A DNA stretch of 64,000 bases, taken from the NCBI GenBank assembly GCA_001464695.1, contig LNDQ01000112.1, forward strand, positions 62,001-126,000, written 5' to 3'. The stretch's first letter is position 1, and each line of letters opens with the position of its first letter. This DNA is from Betaproteobacteria bacterium Ga0077523 (GTDB taxonomy: Bacteria; Pseudomonadota; Gammaproteobacteria; Burkholderiales; Ga0077523). Shown here in pieces: positions 18,820-28,413 of this stretch. The notes beneath the pieces are model-generated. The model was not told where the DNA came from. It was given only the letters and a program-made list of their open reading frames with translations, and did not search any database. The position numbers were made by a program, and so were the translations under genes.

Positions 18820-19817
18820 CAGAACGTGTAGCCGACTTGCGGGCTGCGCTGTTCGAGTTCGTCCAGCAGCGCGAGCAGCGGACGCAGCTCCCCATAGCGG
18901 CCAGCCGTGGCGCGCACATAGCCGATGAAGCGTGGCGTGTCCTCGAGGTAGCCGCGCTTGCCGTCGCGATAGTTGAGGCGAGCGAAGATGCCGAGCACCT
19001 TCAGGTGGCGCTGCAGGCCCATCCATTCCACGTCGCGATAGAAGGCGCCGAAGTCCCGGTCCACCGGCAATCCTGCATCCCGCGCCTGCTCCCAGTAGCG
19101 GATGGTGCCGTCGAGCACTTCACGCTCGTCCCAGCTGATGAACGCATCGCGATACAGCGACGCGAGATCGTAGGTGATCGGTCCGTGCACCGCGTCCTGG
19201 AAATCGAGAATGCCCGGGTTCGGCTCGGCCACCATCAGGTTGCGCGGCATGTAGTCGCGGTGCACGTAGACCCGCGGCTGGGCCAGGTTGTTCGCGACGA
19301 TCGCGGCGAAAGTGCGCTCCAGTGCGGTACGTTGCGGCTCGGTGAGTTCCACGCCGAGGTGACGAGCGATGTACCAATCGGGAAACAGGTTGAGCTCGCG
19401 CCGCAGCAACGCTTCGTCGTAGGGCGGCAGGACGCCCTCACGCGATGCGAGCTGCCAACGGATCAGCGCGGTGGTCGCGTCGGCGAAGAGGTCCGGTGCC
19501 AGGCTCCGATCCTTCTCGAGGGCGGCGAGGTAGGTGGTGTTGCCCAGGTCGGTGAGCAGCAGGAAGCCGCGATCCAGGTCCTGCGCCAGCACCCGCGGGG
19601 CGTTGAGGTGAGCGTCCGCGAGCAGCCCGGCCACGTGCACGAACGGGCGGCAGTTCTCGTGCTCGGGCGGGGCGTCCATCACGATCCACGACTCGGTGCC
19701 CTCGGTCGCCCGGAAATAGCGGCGGAAGCTCGCGTCGGCGGAGGCCGGGGTCAGTTCGCAATGGTGCCCAGGCAGTGCACCGCCCAGCCACCCGCGCATT
19801 TCGTCTGCTCGATCCAA
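18819..19817 (-). CDS. amgK: anomeric MurNAc/GlcNAc kinase AmgK
   Basis: A 332-residue aminoglycoside-phosphotransferase-fold kinase. The catalytic loop VHRDYMPRNLM (HxDx4N) and the metal motif LDFQDA are intact. In the MurNAc recycling route AmgK phosphorylates MurNAc at C1, and MurU then makes UDP-MurNAc, by-passing de novo MurA. Its location next to murU and divergent from lptD supports this over an antibiotic-resistance kinase. It is the first gene of the minus-strand run and starts 63 bp from lptD. Confidence 0.87.
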   Translation of the reverse strand: MDRADEMRGWLGGALPGHHCELTPASADASFRRYFRATEGTESWIVMDAPPEHENCRPFVHVAGLLADAHLNAPRVLAQDLDRGFLLLTDLGNTTYLAALEKDRSLAPDLFADATTALIRWQLASREGVLPPYDEALLRRELNLFPDWYIARHLGVELTEPQRTALERTFAAIVANNLAQPRVYVHRDYMPRNLMVAEPNPGILDFQDAVHGPITYDLASLYRDAFISWDEREVLDGTIRYWEQARDAGLPVDRDFGAFYRDVEWMGLQRHLKVLGIFARLNYRDGKRGYLEDTPRFIGYVRATAGRYGELRPLLALLDELEQRSPQVGYTF

Positions 19818-19880
19818 GGGGTTTCATCCATTCTCGCCATATACTTGCGCCAATTCTAACAAGCACCCCGCGATTGCCCG

Positions 19881-22109
19881 ATGCCCCGAACCCCGCGCTG
19901 GGTCGCCGCCGCCATCGTCATCGCGCCGCTCGTCGGTCACGCCCAGGAGCTGGGGCTCAAGTTGAAGCCGCAGGCCGAGCTCATGACCGGACCCGGCGAA
20001 GAGGACGGCGAGGAGGCGCCGATGTTCATCGAGGCCGACGCCGTCTCCGGGACCCAGAACCAGAGTTTCGACGCGGACGGCGGGGTCAAGCTGCGCCAGC
20101 GTGGCCGCACGATCTTCGCCGATCACCTGCACTACTCGATTCCGAGTGAACAGGTCACCGCCACCGGAAACGTCCGGCTCGACCGGCGCGGCGACGTGAT
20201 CGAGTGCGACAAGCTCTTTTTCGACATGAACACGGAGCAGGGTTACGCCGAATCGCCCGAGTACTACTTCCGGGCCTTCAAGGCGCGCGGCAAGGCGGAC
20301 AAGCTGTATTTCGACAGCCGCACCCAGTACCGGGCCGAGAAGGGCACCTACAGCACCTGTCCCGCCCCGGAGAAGGATTGGTACCTGCGGGTCGGCAAGC
20401 TCAAACTCGATCGCGACAAGGACAAGGGAGTGGCCCGCAACGCGACGGTGGTGTTCAAGACCTGGCCGATCCTGTACCTGCCCTACGTCGATTTTCCGCT
20501 ATCGAACGCCCGCAAGTCCGGCTTCCTGAGCCCCACTTACGGTACCACCGGCAAGAGCGGCTTCGAGTTCACGCTGCCGTTCTATCTGAACCTGGCCCCG
20601 AACTACGACTGGACCATCGCGCCGCGGGTCCTGGCCAAGCGCGGCGTGCTGCTCAACAACGAGGTCCGCTACCTGGGTCACACCTACAACGGGATGTTGA
20701 ACGCGGAGTACCTCGAGAGCGATCGCGAGCGCAATGGCGACACGCGCTACGCCCTGGCTTTTCGCCATACCCAGAGGTTCTCGCCCGGGCTCACCGGCAA
20801 CCTCAATCTGCAGAAGGTCTCGGACGACGAGTATTTCGTCGATCTGTCCAACCGCATCGCGGTGACTTCGCTGCGTACCCTGCCCCGCGAGGGCGGGCTC
20901 GCGTACTCGGCCGGATGGTGGACGCTGTCGGGTCGAGCCCAGAGTTTCCAGACCCTGCAGGACCCGAACGCGCCCATCACACCACCTTATGCGCGCCTGC
21001 CACAGCTCAACCTGGGCGCGCAACGGACCAACGTGCAAGGCTTCGATCTCGGGTTCCAATCGGAGTACGTGTCCTTCTCGCATCCGACGCTGGTCAACGG
21101 CCAGCGGACGATCCTGTACCCGAGCGTCACCTTCCCGCTGCAGAAGTCGTTCGTCAACATCGTGCCGAAGGTCGGCCTGCACTACACCGCCTATTCGCTG
21201 GACGGCACCACCGGTCTCGATACCGCCACCCGCGTGCTGCCGATCTTCAGCCTCGACAGCACCGTCACCTTCGAGCGCAACGCCAACCTGTTCGGCAAGG
21301 CGTTCCTCCAGACCCTGGAGCCGCGGCTGTACTACGTCTACATCCCGTTTCGGGATCAGAGCCGGCTGCCGGTGTTCGACACCGCGGTGGCCGACTTCAA
21401 CCTCGCCCAGATCTTCACCGAGAACCAGTTCGTCGGCGGTGACCGCATCAACGACGCGAACCAGCTCACCGCCGCCGTGTCGAGCCGCCTCATCAATCCC
21501 GACGACGGACAGGAGCGGCTGCGCATGACGCTGGGCCAACGCTTCTTCTTCAAGGATCAGCAGGTCACGCTGCCCAACGTCGTGGCGCGCACGCAGAACC
21601 GCTCCGATCTGCTCGCGGCATTGAGCGGCCGGATCTCGCAGGATTGGTACACGGATTTCGCCATCAACTACGACGTCAGTTCGAACCGCCAGGACCGCAC
21701 CACCTTCGCGGTGCGCTACAACCCGCAACCCGGCAGCGTGGTCAATGTCGGCTACCGCTTCAACCGCGACAGCTTCGAGCAGACCGACTTCTCCGCGCAA
21801 TGGCCGATCACCGACCAATGGAGCGGCGTGGCACGGTACGCATACTCGATACGGGACGGTCGCAACGTCGCGACCATAGTGGGCGTCGAGTACAATGCCG
21901 GGTGCTGGGCCGCGCGGTTCGTCGCGCAGCAGTTCGTGACCTTCACCCAGGACAACGTCCGGCAGCTGTTCTTCCAGATCGAGTTCATGGGCCTCTCGAA
22001 GCTCGGCTCGAACCCGCTGGAAATCCTGCGCCAGAACATCGGCGGCTATCAGCGATTGAACGCTTTGCCGCAGAGCCAGCTCCAATCCGACTACTATCCG
22101 TCGCAGTAA
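19881..22109 (+). CDS. lptD: LPS-assembly protein LptD
   Basis: A 742-residue outer-membrane beta-barrel protein that inserts lipopolysaccharide into the outer leaflet with LptE. It has a signal peptide (ending GHAQ), an N-terminal OstA/LptA-like jellyroll (residues about 45-180) and a long barrel with alternating aromatic strands. Cysteines in IECDK, STCPAPEKDW and NAGCWAARF could form the disulfides that hold LptD together, though periplasmic oxidation is inferred. A TATACT -10-like box lies at 19840-19845. It is followed after 26 bp by surA, its assembly chaperone. Confidence 0.95.
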   Translation: MPRTPRWVAAAIVIAPLVGHAQELGLKLKPQAELMTGPGEEDGEEAPMFIEADAVSGTQNQSFDADGGVKLRQRGRTIFADHLHYSIPSEQVTATGNVRLDRRGDVIECDKLFFDMNTEQGYAESPEYYFRAFKARGKADKLYFDSRTQYRAEKGTYSTCPAPEKDWYLRVGKLKLDRDKDKGVARNATVVFKTWPILYLPYVDFPLSNARKSGFLSPTYGTTGKSGFEFTLPFYLNLAPNYDWTIAPRVLAKRGVLLNNEVRYLGHTYNGMLNAEYLESDRERNGDTRYALAFRHTQRFSPGLTGNLNLQKVSDDEYFVDLSNRIAVTSLRTLPREGGLAYSAGWWTLSGRAQSFQTLQDPNAPITPPYARLPQLNLGAQRTNVQGFDLGFQSEYVSFSHPTLVNGQRTILYPSVTFPLQKSFVNIVPKVGLHYTAYSLDGTTGLDTATRVLPIFSLDSTVTFERNANLFGKAFLQTLEPRLYYVYIPFRDQSRLPVFDTAVADFNLAQIFTENQFVGGDRINDANQLTAAVSSRLINPDDGQERLRMTLGQRFFFKDQQVTLPNVVARTQNRSDLLAALSGRISQDWYTDFAINYDVSSNRQDRTTFAVRYNPQPGSVVNVGYRFNRDSFEQTDFSAQWPITDQWSGVARYAYSIRDGRNVATIVGVEYNAGCWAARFVAQQFVTFTQDNVRQLFFQIEFMGLSKLGSNPLEILRQNIGGYQRLNALPQSQLQSDYYPSQ

Positions 22110-22135
22110 CCGCCGCTCCGGCGCCCGTCCCCTTC

Positions 22136-23446
22136 ATGAGTACTCCGATCCGCATTCTTTTCGCCGCCCTGCTCACCGTGGCGGCGCTCCCGCCGGTCAC
22201 CGCGGCCGAAGGCTCCAAGGGCGGCCCCGTGCTGCTCGACCGCGTGCTGGCCGTCGTCAACAACGAAGTGATCTCCAAGATCGAGCTCGACGAGCAGGTG
22301 AAGCTCGCCACGCGCCAGCTGATCCGCCAGGGGACCCCGCTGCCGCAGCAGGCGCTGCTGGAAAAGCAGTTGCTCGAGCGCATGGTGACCAACCGGGTGC
22401 TGCAGCAGGTCGGCCGCGACACCGGGGTGCGCATCGAGGATGCCCAGCTCGAGCGCGCTATCGCCCGGCTCGCGCAGGAGAACAAGATGTCGGTCGAGGC
22501 GTTCCGCAACAACATGACGGAGGACGGCGTCGACTACGTGAAGTTTCGCGAAGAGGTGCGCAACGAAATCGTGGTGACGCGCCTGCGCGAACGCGAGGTG
22601 GACAGCAAGATCGTGGTGTCCGACGCCGAGATCGACACCTACCTGCGCACGCAGCAGGCCGCGGGTCGCAACGAGGAATACAACCTGCTGCACATCCTGT
22701 TCACCGTGCCCGAAGCCGCGAGCCCGGACCAGATCCAGTCACGCCGCACCCGGGCCGACGAGGCGTTGGCCAAGTTGAAGGGCGGCGCCGACTTCAAGCA
22801 GATCTCGGCCAGCTATTCGGATGCGCCCAACGCACTGCAGGGTGGCGAACTCGGCTGGCGCGCGCCGGGCCGGCTGCCCAACATCTTCGTGCAGGCCGTG
22901 ACGTCGATGAAGGTGGGTGACCTCTCCGGTGTGCTGCGCAGTCCGAACGGCTTCCACATCCTCAAGCTGGTGGAGAAGCGCAGCAACGTGCAGCAGGTGG
23001 TGGTGCAGCAGACCAAGGCCCGTCACATCCTCGTGCGGCTGAACGAGGTGGTGGCCGAGACCGAGGCAAGACGCCGGCTCGCCGAGATCCGGGAGCGCAT
23101 CGTGAAGGGTGCCGATTTCGCCGAGCAGGCGCGCCTGCAGTCCGAGGATGCCTCCTCGGTGCGCGGTGGCGACCTGGGGTGGCTCTCGCCCGGCGACACG
23201 GTGCCGGAGTTCGAGCAGGCCATGGATGCCCTGAAGGCCGGCGAGATCAGTGAACCGGTGCAATCGCCGTTCGGCTGGCACCTGATCCAGGTGGTCGAGC
23301 GCCGCACCGAGGACCTCACGAAGGAGCGCCAGCGCCAACTGGCCCGGCAGGCGATCCGTGCGCGCAAGTCCGACGAAGCGTTCACGGAGTGGGTGCGCCA
23401 GCAGCGCGACCGCGCCTTTGTCGAGTACCGCAACGAAGAACGCTGA
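22136..23446 (+). CDS. surA: periplasmic chaperone/peptidyl-prolyl isomerase SurA
   Basis: A 436-residue exported protein. After the signal peptide comes the SurA N-terminal chaperone domain (DRVLAVVNNEVISKIELDEQ) and then two parvulin domains, starting near YNLLHILFTV and ARHILVRLNEV. SurA escorts outer-membrane proteins, including LptD, through the periplasm. The ATG at 22136 starts the signal peptide. Unlike E. coli, no pdxA intervenes before rsmA. Confidence 0.95.
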   Translation: MSTPIRILFAALLTVAALPPVTAAEGSKGGPVLLDRVLAVVNNEVISKIELDEQVKLATRQLIRQGTPLPQQALLEKQLLERMVTNRVLQQVGRDTGVRIEDAQLERAIARLAQENKMSVEAFRNNMTEDGVDYVKFREEVRNEIVVTRLREREVDSKIVVSDAEIDTYLRTQQAAGRNEEYNLLHILFTVPEAASPDQIQSRRTRADEALAKLKGGADFKQISASYSDAPNALQGGELGWRAPGRLPNIFVQAVTSMKVGDLSGVLRSPNGFHILKLVEKRSNVQQVVVQQTKARHILVRLNEVVAETEARRRLAEIRERIVKGADFAEQARLQSEDASSVRGGDLGWLSPGDTVPEFEQAMDALKAGEISEPVQSPFGWHLIQVVERRTEDLTKERQRQLARQAIRARKSDEAFTEWVRQQRDRAFVEYRNEER

Positions 23447-24260
23447 GCGCGATCGCCGGGGTAGCGCCGGCCACATCCCGCGCAAGCGCTTCGGGCAGCA
23501 CTTTCTCGGCGATCCGTTCTGGGTGCGGCGGATCGTCGAGGCGATCGCACCGCGATCCGGCGAGCGGCTGGTGGAGATCGGGCCCGGCCTCGGCGCCCTC
23601 ACGGAACCGCTGCTGGCGTCCGTGGAGCGGCTCCATGTGGTCGAGATCGACCGCGACATCGTTGCTCACCTCGAGAACACCTATCCGCGCGAACGCCTGA
23701 TCGTCCATGCCGGCGATGCGCTCGCTTTCGACTTTCGCGGCATCGGCACCGACCTGCGGCTGGTGGGCAACCTGCCGTACAACATTTCCACGCCGCTGCT
23801 GTTTCACGTGGCAGCCCAGGCGGGCCATGTGCGCGATGCCCACTTCATGCTGCAGAAGGAAGTCGTGGACCGCATGGTGGCCGCACCGGGCGGCAGCGAC
23901 TACGGCCGGCTGTCCGTGATGCTCCAGTACCGTTTCGCGATGGAAAAGCTGTTCGACGTGCCGCCGGGGGCATTCCGGCCGCCGCCGAAGGTGGACTCGT
24001 CGGTCGTCAGGATGATCCCGCACGGACGCCTGCCCCACCCTGCCCTGGACGAGCGCCTGCTCGGCGAGCTGGTGACGCGCGCCTTCACGCAGCGCCGCAA
24101 GACGCTGCGCAACGCATTGTCGACCTATCTCACCGCAGCTGAACTTGAAGCCTTGGACATCGACTCCGGAGCGCGGCCCGAAACGCTGGGGGTGGCGGCC
24201 TGGGTGCGCGCCGCCGACCGCGTGGCGGCGCGCGGAGCTACGCTGCCTTCTTCTGGATGA
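23418..24260 (+). CDS. rsmA: 16S rRNA (adenine1518/1519-N6)-dimethyltransferase
   Basis: The KsgA methyltransferase that dimethylates two adenines in the 3' helix of 16S rRNA. The conserved [12 protein letters not shown] start, the SAM motif [14 protein letters not shown] and the catalytic [11 protein letters not shown] are intact. No ATG is available in frame near the N-terminus. I chose the TTG at 23418, giving 280 residues and a 29-base overlap with surA; a GTG at 23358 is the only other standard start. The 3' end overlaps gloA (convergent) by 23 bases. Confidence 0.9.
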   Translation: MSSTATKNAERDRRGSAGHIPRKRFGQHFLGDPFWVRRIVEAIAPRSGERLVEIGPGLGALTEPLLASVERLHVVEIDRDIVAHLENTYPRERLIVHAGDALAFDFRGIGTDLRLVGNLPYNISTPLLFHVAAQAGHVRDAHFMLQKEVVDRMVAAPGGSDYGRLSVMLQYRFAMEKLFDVPPGAFRPPPKVDSSVVRMIPHGRLPHPALDERLLGELVTRAFTQRRKTLRNALSTYLTAAELEALDIDSGARPETLGVAAWVRAADRVAARGATLPSSG

Positions 24261-24627
24261 ACTCGATCTTGTAGCCGTCCGGGTCTTCGACGAAGGCGAT
24301 GACCGTGGTCCCGTGTTTCATCGGCCCGGCCTCGCGGGTGACGCGGCCGCCGCGTTGCTTCGTCTCGGAACAGGCCTTGTAGGCGTCGTCCACTTCGAGC
24401 GCCACGTGGCCGTAGCCGGTGCCGATGTCGTAGCTCTTGGTGTCCCAGTTGTGGGTGAGCTCGAGTACGGCCTCCTCGCTTTCGTCACCATAGCCGACGA
24501 AGGCGAGCGTGAAGCGGCCGTCGGGATAGTCCTTGCGGCGCAGCACTTTCATGCCAAGAACGTTGGTGTAGAAGTCGATGGAGCGGTCGAGATCGCCCAC
24601 CCGGAGCATGGTGTGAAGAATACGCAT
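24238..24627 (-). CDS. gloA: lactoylglutathione lyase (glyoxalase I)
   Basis: A 129-residue metalloenzyme isomerising the methylglyoxal-glutathione hemithioacetal to S-lactoylglutathione. The four metal ligands fall at the same positions as in the E. coli enzyme: H5, E56, H74 and E122. The length also matches the Ni-type bacterial class. The ATG at 24627 gives the family N-terminus [20 protein letters not shown]. It follows the rubredoxin gene by 2 bp on the same strand. Confidence 0.96.
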   Translation of the reverse strand: MRILHTMLRVGDLDRSIDFYTNVLGMKVLRRKDYPDGRFTLAFVGYGDESEEAVLELTHNWDTKSYDIGTGYGHVALEVDDAYKACSETKQRGGRVTREAGPMKHGTTVIAFVEDPDGYKIEFIQKKAA

Positions 24628-24629
24628 GG

Positions 24630-24815
24630 TCAGATCTCCACTAACTCGAAGTCGTCCTTGCGCGCACCGCATTCGGGACAGACCCAGTTCATCGGTACGT
24701 CTTCCCAGCGTGTACCTGCTGGGATGCCTTCTTCGGGAAGGCCCGCGGCTTCGTCGTAGATGAAGCCGCAGATGAGACACATGAAGGTTCGATAAGGCGC
24801 TGCGTCGTCGGACAT
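24630..24815 (-). CDS. rubredoxin
   Basis: A 61-residue one-iron electron carrier. Iron ligands are the two CxxC pairs, CLICG and CPECGA, with the typical [20 protein letters not shown] between them. I start at the ATG at 24815 ([11 protein letters not shown]); an in-frame ATG at 24830 would add five residues. It is the first gene of a two-gene unit with gloA and is divergent from thiD across 65 bp. The redox partner is unknown. Confidence 0.93.
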   Translation of the reverse strand: MSDDAAPYRTFMCLICGFIYDEAAGLPEEGIPAGTRWEDVPMNWVCPECGARKDDFELVEI

Positions 24816-24880
24816 ATCAAGAATGGGCAAGAGGGTTTCGGCTAAAATTTCATTTTATAGGCAAACCGCCGCGCCGCCAC

Positions 24881-25711
24881 ATGATCTCCGCACCACCGAT
24901 CGTCCTGACATTCGCGGCAACGGACCCGAGCGGCGGCTCGGGCGTCCAGGCAGACATGCTCACGTTGAGCTCAATGGGCTGCCATGCGCTCTCGGTCATC
25001 ACCGCCGTCACCATCCAGGACACCTCCGGTGTGGAGGACGTCATGGCGCTCGACGCCGACTGGGTCGCCGGCCAGGCGCGCTGCCTGCTCGAGGATATGC
25101 CCGTCACGGCGTTCAAGATCGGCCTCCTGGGCAGTGTCGAGGCCATCACCGCCATCGCCGAGGTGGTCTCGGACTACCCCGACATCCCGCTGGTGCTCGA
25201 TCCGGTGATGACATCCGGTCGCGGCGATGAACTCGCGACCGACGACATGGTGGCTGCCATGCGCGAGCTCCTGGTGCCGCAGACCACCGTCATCACCCCC
25301 AACAGTCTCGAGGCGCGCCGGCTGGTACTGGACCCGGACGACGACTCGGACGATCCGACCCCGGCCGAGTGCGCGCGCCGCATCCTCGATTTCGGCTGCC
25401 AGTACGTGTTGCTGAGCGGCACGCACGACAACACACCGCAAGTGGTGAACGTCCTGCACTCGGCTGACGGCGTGGTGCGTTCCGACGATTGGCAGCGGCT
25501 GCCGGGGAAGTTCCACGGCGCCGGCAGTACGCTCGCGGCTGCGCTCGCGGCTACCATCGCCAACGGCTTGCCGATGCCGGAAGCGGTGCGTGACGCGCAG
25601 GAATACACGTGGCAGGCGCTCAAGTTCGCCTACCGGCCGGGAATGGGACACCAGCTGCCCGATCGGCTGTTCTGGGCGCGTGACGAGGAGCGCGAAGAAG
25701 ATGCGGGTTGA
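24881..25711 (+). CDS. thiD: hydroxymethylpyrimidine/phosphomethylpyrimidine kinase
   Basis: A 276-residue ribokinase-fold enzyme that makes HMP-pyrophosphate for thiamine. FAATDPSGGSGVQADMLTLS at the N-terminus, VLDPVMTSGRGDELA and the KFHGAGSTLAAALAATIANG anion-hole/catalytic region are present; the usual GTGCT-type sequence reads GAGST here. The C-terminus is about 10 residues longer than in E. coli. A TAAAAT -10-like box lies at 24843-24848; the 32 bp before the ATG are too short for a TPP riboswitch. The end overlaps thiE by 11 bases. Confidence 0.92.
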   Translation: MISAPPIVLTFAATDPSGGSGVQADMLTLSSMGCHALSVITAVTIQDTSGVEDVMALDADWVAGQARCLLEDMPVTAFKIGLLGSVEAITAIAEVVSDYPDIPLVLDPVMTSGRGDELATDDMVAAMRELLVPQTTVITPNSLEARRLVLDPDDDSDDPTPAECARRILDFGCQYVLLSGTHDNTPQVVNVLHSADGVVRSDDWQRLPGKFHGAGSTLAAALAATIANGLPMPEAVRDAQEYTWQALKFAYRPGMGHQLPDRLFWARDEEREEDAG

Positions 25712-26327
25712 AGGGCTGTACGCGCTGACCCCGGAAGGACCGGACGACGCGCTGCTCACGCAAGTGGAATCCGCGCTGGGAGCCGGATTGCGCCTGCTCC
25801 AGGTACGCAGCAAATGCGGCCCGACGGAGCGGGCGCGCATGACGGCCAAGGTGGTCGCGCTGTGCCGGCGTTACGGCGCCACGTGCATCGTCAACGACGA
25901 TGCGGTGCTGGCTGCTCAAACCGGGGCAGACGGCGTGCATCTGGGCCGGGACGACGGGTCCGTGGCCGCCGCGCGCGCAGTGCTCGGTGCCGACGCGATC
26001 ATCGGTGTGTCCTGCTACGACGACCTCGCGCGCGCGCAACGCCTGCGCGCCGAAGGGGCGGACTACGTGGCCTTCGGCAGTTTCTTCGCCTCGTCGGTGA
26101 AACCGGCGGCGGTGCGTCCGCCGCTCGACCTGCTGGCGCGGGCGCGCGCCGTTCTCGATTGTCCGATCGTCGCGATCGGCGGCATCACGCTCGCCACCGC
26201 GCCGCTGGTGCGCGATGCCGGCGCGGACGCGCTCGCCGTCATCACCGATGTCTTTTCCGCGGCCGATATCGGCGCGCGGGTTCGAGCCTATGGCCGCCTG
26301 TTCGCGCGTGCCGCCACTGTGGAATGA
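25701..26327 (+). CDS. thiE: thiamine-phosphate synthase
   Basis: A 208-residue TIM-barrel enzyme that couples HMP-PP and the thiazole phosphate. The pyrophosphate-binding LLQVRSK, IVNDDAVLAAQTGADGVHLG, FGSFFASSVKP and IVAIGGIT blocks follow the family order. The thiazole-phosphate loop reads ASSVKP where many enzymes have PTxTK. The ATG at 25701 overlaps thiD and gives the family start. Confidence 0.92.
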   Translation: MRVEGLYALTPEGPDDALLTQVESALGAGLRLLQVRSKCGPTERARMTAKVVALCRRYGATCIVNDDAVLAAQTGADGVHLGRDDGSVAAARAVLGADAIIGVSCYDDLARAQRLRAEGADYVAFGSFFASSVKPAAVRPPLDLLARARAVLDCPIVAIGGITLATAPLVRDAGADALAVITDVFSAADIGARVRAYGRLFARAATVE

Positions 26328-26330
26328 CCC

Positions 26331-27626
26331 ATGACTTCCCGTAACGAGACCCTGTTCGAAAAATCCCAACGCGTCATTCCCGGCGGTGTGAACTCGCCGG
26401 TGCGTGCCTTTCGGTCCGTCGGCGGCACCCCGCGCTTCTTCGTCCGCGGCAAAGGCGCCCGGGTGTGGGATGCGGACGGCAAGGAGTACATCGACTACGT
26501 CGGGTCGTGGGGGCCGATGATCGTCGGTCACGCGCACCCGGAGGTGGTGCGCGCCGTGCAGGATGCCGCGGCGGACGGTCTGTCCTTCGGCGCGCCCACC
26601 GAGCGCGAACTGGAGATGGCGGAACTCATCACGCAGCTGCTGCCGTCGATCGAGATGGTGCGCCTGGTGAGCTCGGGTACCGAGGCGACCATGACCGCGA
26701 TCCGTGTCGCACGCGGGTTCACCGGTCGCAGCCGCATCGTGAAATTCGAAGGTTGCTATCACGGCCATGCCGACGCGCTGCTGGTGAAGGCCGGCTCGGG
26801 GTTGCTCACCTTCGGCCAGCCGAGCTCCGCAGGGGTGCCGGCGGAGACGACCCAGCACACCACCGTGCTCGACTACAACGACGTGGCCGGCCTGGAGCGC
26901 ACCTTCCACGAACTCGGCAGCGAGATCGCCGCGGTCATCATCGAGCCGGTGGTGGGCAACATGAACTTCGTGATGCCGAGCCGCGCATTTCTCGATGCGT
27001 TGCGCACGCTCACGCGCAAACACGGTACGGTCCTGATCTTCGATGAAGTCATGACGGGGTTTCGCGTCGGTCCGAAGGGGGCGCAAGGGCTGTTCGGCAT
27101 CGAGCCCGATCTCACCACGCTCGGCAAGGTGGTCGGTGGCGGCATGCCGCTCGGCGCGTTCGGCGGCCGGCGCGAGATCATGGAGAAGCTGGCACCGCTC
27201 GGACCGGTGTACCAGGCCGGGACGCTGTCGGGCAATCCGGTGGCGGTAGCCGCGGGGCTTGCCACCCTCAAGCTGGTGCAGGCGCCGGGCTTTTTCGATC
27301 GATTGAGTGCCTCGACGAGCCAGCTGGTCGATGGTCTCGTGAGCGCGGCCAGGTCACGCGGCGTCCCGTTCTCGGGCGCATGCGTGGGCGGCATGTTCGG
27401 CCTGTTCTTCCGGGCCGCTGCACCGACCAGCTACGCGGAAGTGATGTCGAGCAGCAAGGAGCAGTTCAATCGCTTCTTCCACTTGATGCTCGAGCGCGGC
27501 GTCTACCTCGCGCCGTCGGCCTTCGAAGCGGGCTTCGTCTCCTCGGCGCACGGCGCCGAGGAGATCACCGCGACGATCGCTGCGGCCGATGATGCGTTCC
27601 GGCAGCTAGCGGCTATCAGCGCGTGA
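26331..27626 (+). CDS. hemL: glutamate-1-semialdehyde 2,1-aminomutase
   Basis: A 431-residue PLP enzyme making 5-aminolevulinate by the C5 route. [19 protein letters not shown] at the N-terminus, the GCYHGHAD motif and the PLP lysine in [18 protein letters not shown] identify it. It starts 3 bp after thiE. Its presence means heme precursors come from glutamyl-tRNA rather than from succinyl-CoA and glycine. Confidence 0.97.
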   Translation: MTSRNETLFEKSQRVIPGGVNSPVRAFRSVGGTPRFFVRGKGARVWDADGKEYIDYVGSWGPMIVGHAHPEVVRAVQDAAADGLSFGAPTERELEMAELITQLLPSIEMVRLVSSGTEATMTAIRVARGFTGRSRIVKFEGCYHGHADALLVKAGSGLLTFGQPSSAGVPAETTQHTTVLDYNDVAGLERTFHELGSEIAAVIIEPVVGNMNFVMPSRAFLDALRTLTRKHGTVLIFDEVMTGFRVGPKGAQGLFGIEPDLTTLGKVVGGGMPLGAFGGRREIMEKLAPLGPVYQAGTLSGNPVAVAAGLATLKLVQAPGFFDRLSASTSQLVDGLVSAARSRGVPFSGACVGGMFGLFFRAAAPTSYAEVMSSSKEQFNRFFHLMLERGVYLAPSAFEAGFVSSAHGAEEITATIAAADDAFRQLAAISA

Positions 27627-27634
27627 CCCGCCGG

Positions 27635-28252
27635 TCAACGCAGGCCGGCGGAGTATTCGGCGAGCGCGGCGATCTCGCGGTCGGTCATCTTGGCCGCGAT
27701 GCTGCGCATCATGCTGTTCGCGTCGTTGGCCCGTTCGCCGGCGCGGAATGCCTTCAACTGTGCGATGGTGTACTCCGGATGCTGGCCACCGAGACGCGGA
27801 TACTGCGAGGGAATACCGGCGCCCGTGGGCGAATGACAGGCGGCACAGGCGGGCAGGCCACGCTCTGCATCGCCGGCGCGATAGAGCTTCTGCCCCAGCG
27901 TGACCAGGTCCCGATCCTTCGCGGCGGCGGGGCGCAGTTTCTGCGCCGCAAAGTAGGCGCCGAGGTTCTTCATGTCCTCGGGCGACAGGTTGGCCGCCAT
28001 GGGGGCCATGATGGGATTGGCCCGGGCGCCGCTCTTGAAGTTCTCGAGCTGTTTCGCGATGTAAGCCGGATGTTGCTGGGCCAGGCTGGGATTCATGGCG
28101 ATCGCGCTGTTTCCATCCGTCCCGTGGCAGGCGCCGCAGACCGCAGCCAGCGCCTGGCCCTTGGCCGGGTCGCCGTGCTTGGTCGATTCGGCATGGACGG
28201 ACGCGGCGGCCATCAGGCCGACGATGATCGCGGCCGACTTGAAGCTGAACAT
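27635..28252 (-). CDS. di-heme cytochrome c4
   Basis: A 205-residue exported protein with two tandem cytochrome c domains. Hemes bind at CGACH (39-43) and CAACH (136-140). The signal peptide ends near SVHA. Two-domain layout, length and the HPAYIAKQLENFKSGARANP and IAQLKAFRAGERANDAN segments fit cytochrome c4, an electron donor to cytochrome oxidases. The ATG at 28252 begins the signal peptide; the upstream extension was rejected. Its 3' end converges on hemL with 8 bp between the stops. Confidence 0.94.
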   Translation of the reverse strand: MFSFKSAAIIVGLMAAASVHAESTKHGDPAKGQALAAVCGACHGTDGNSAIAMNPSLAQQHPAYIAKQLENFKSGARANPIMAPMAANLSPEDMKNLGAYFAAQKLRPAAAKDRDLVTLGQKLYRAGDAERGLPACAACHSPTGAGIPSQYPRLGGQHPEYTIAQLKAFRAGERANDANSMMRSIAAKMTDREIAALAEYSAGLR

Positions 28253-28413
28253 GTACGACTCCTCGACTGGTTGCGCGAAGACCGCGCGGCCTGTGCGCGA
28301 CGGCACCGTCGGCGACCTTCGGTGCAGTGCATAAATGCGCAGATAATCAGAAACAAAGCGCAGTTTAGCCGATTTGGGTGCGGATCGGCCAGCCGCACCC
28401 CGGTGTTGGCCTC

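Noticed and set aside
24816-24880. TPP riboswitch before thiD
   Set aside because: The gap is only 65 bp between divergent genes, too short, and no THI-box sequence is visible.
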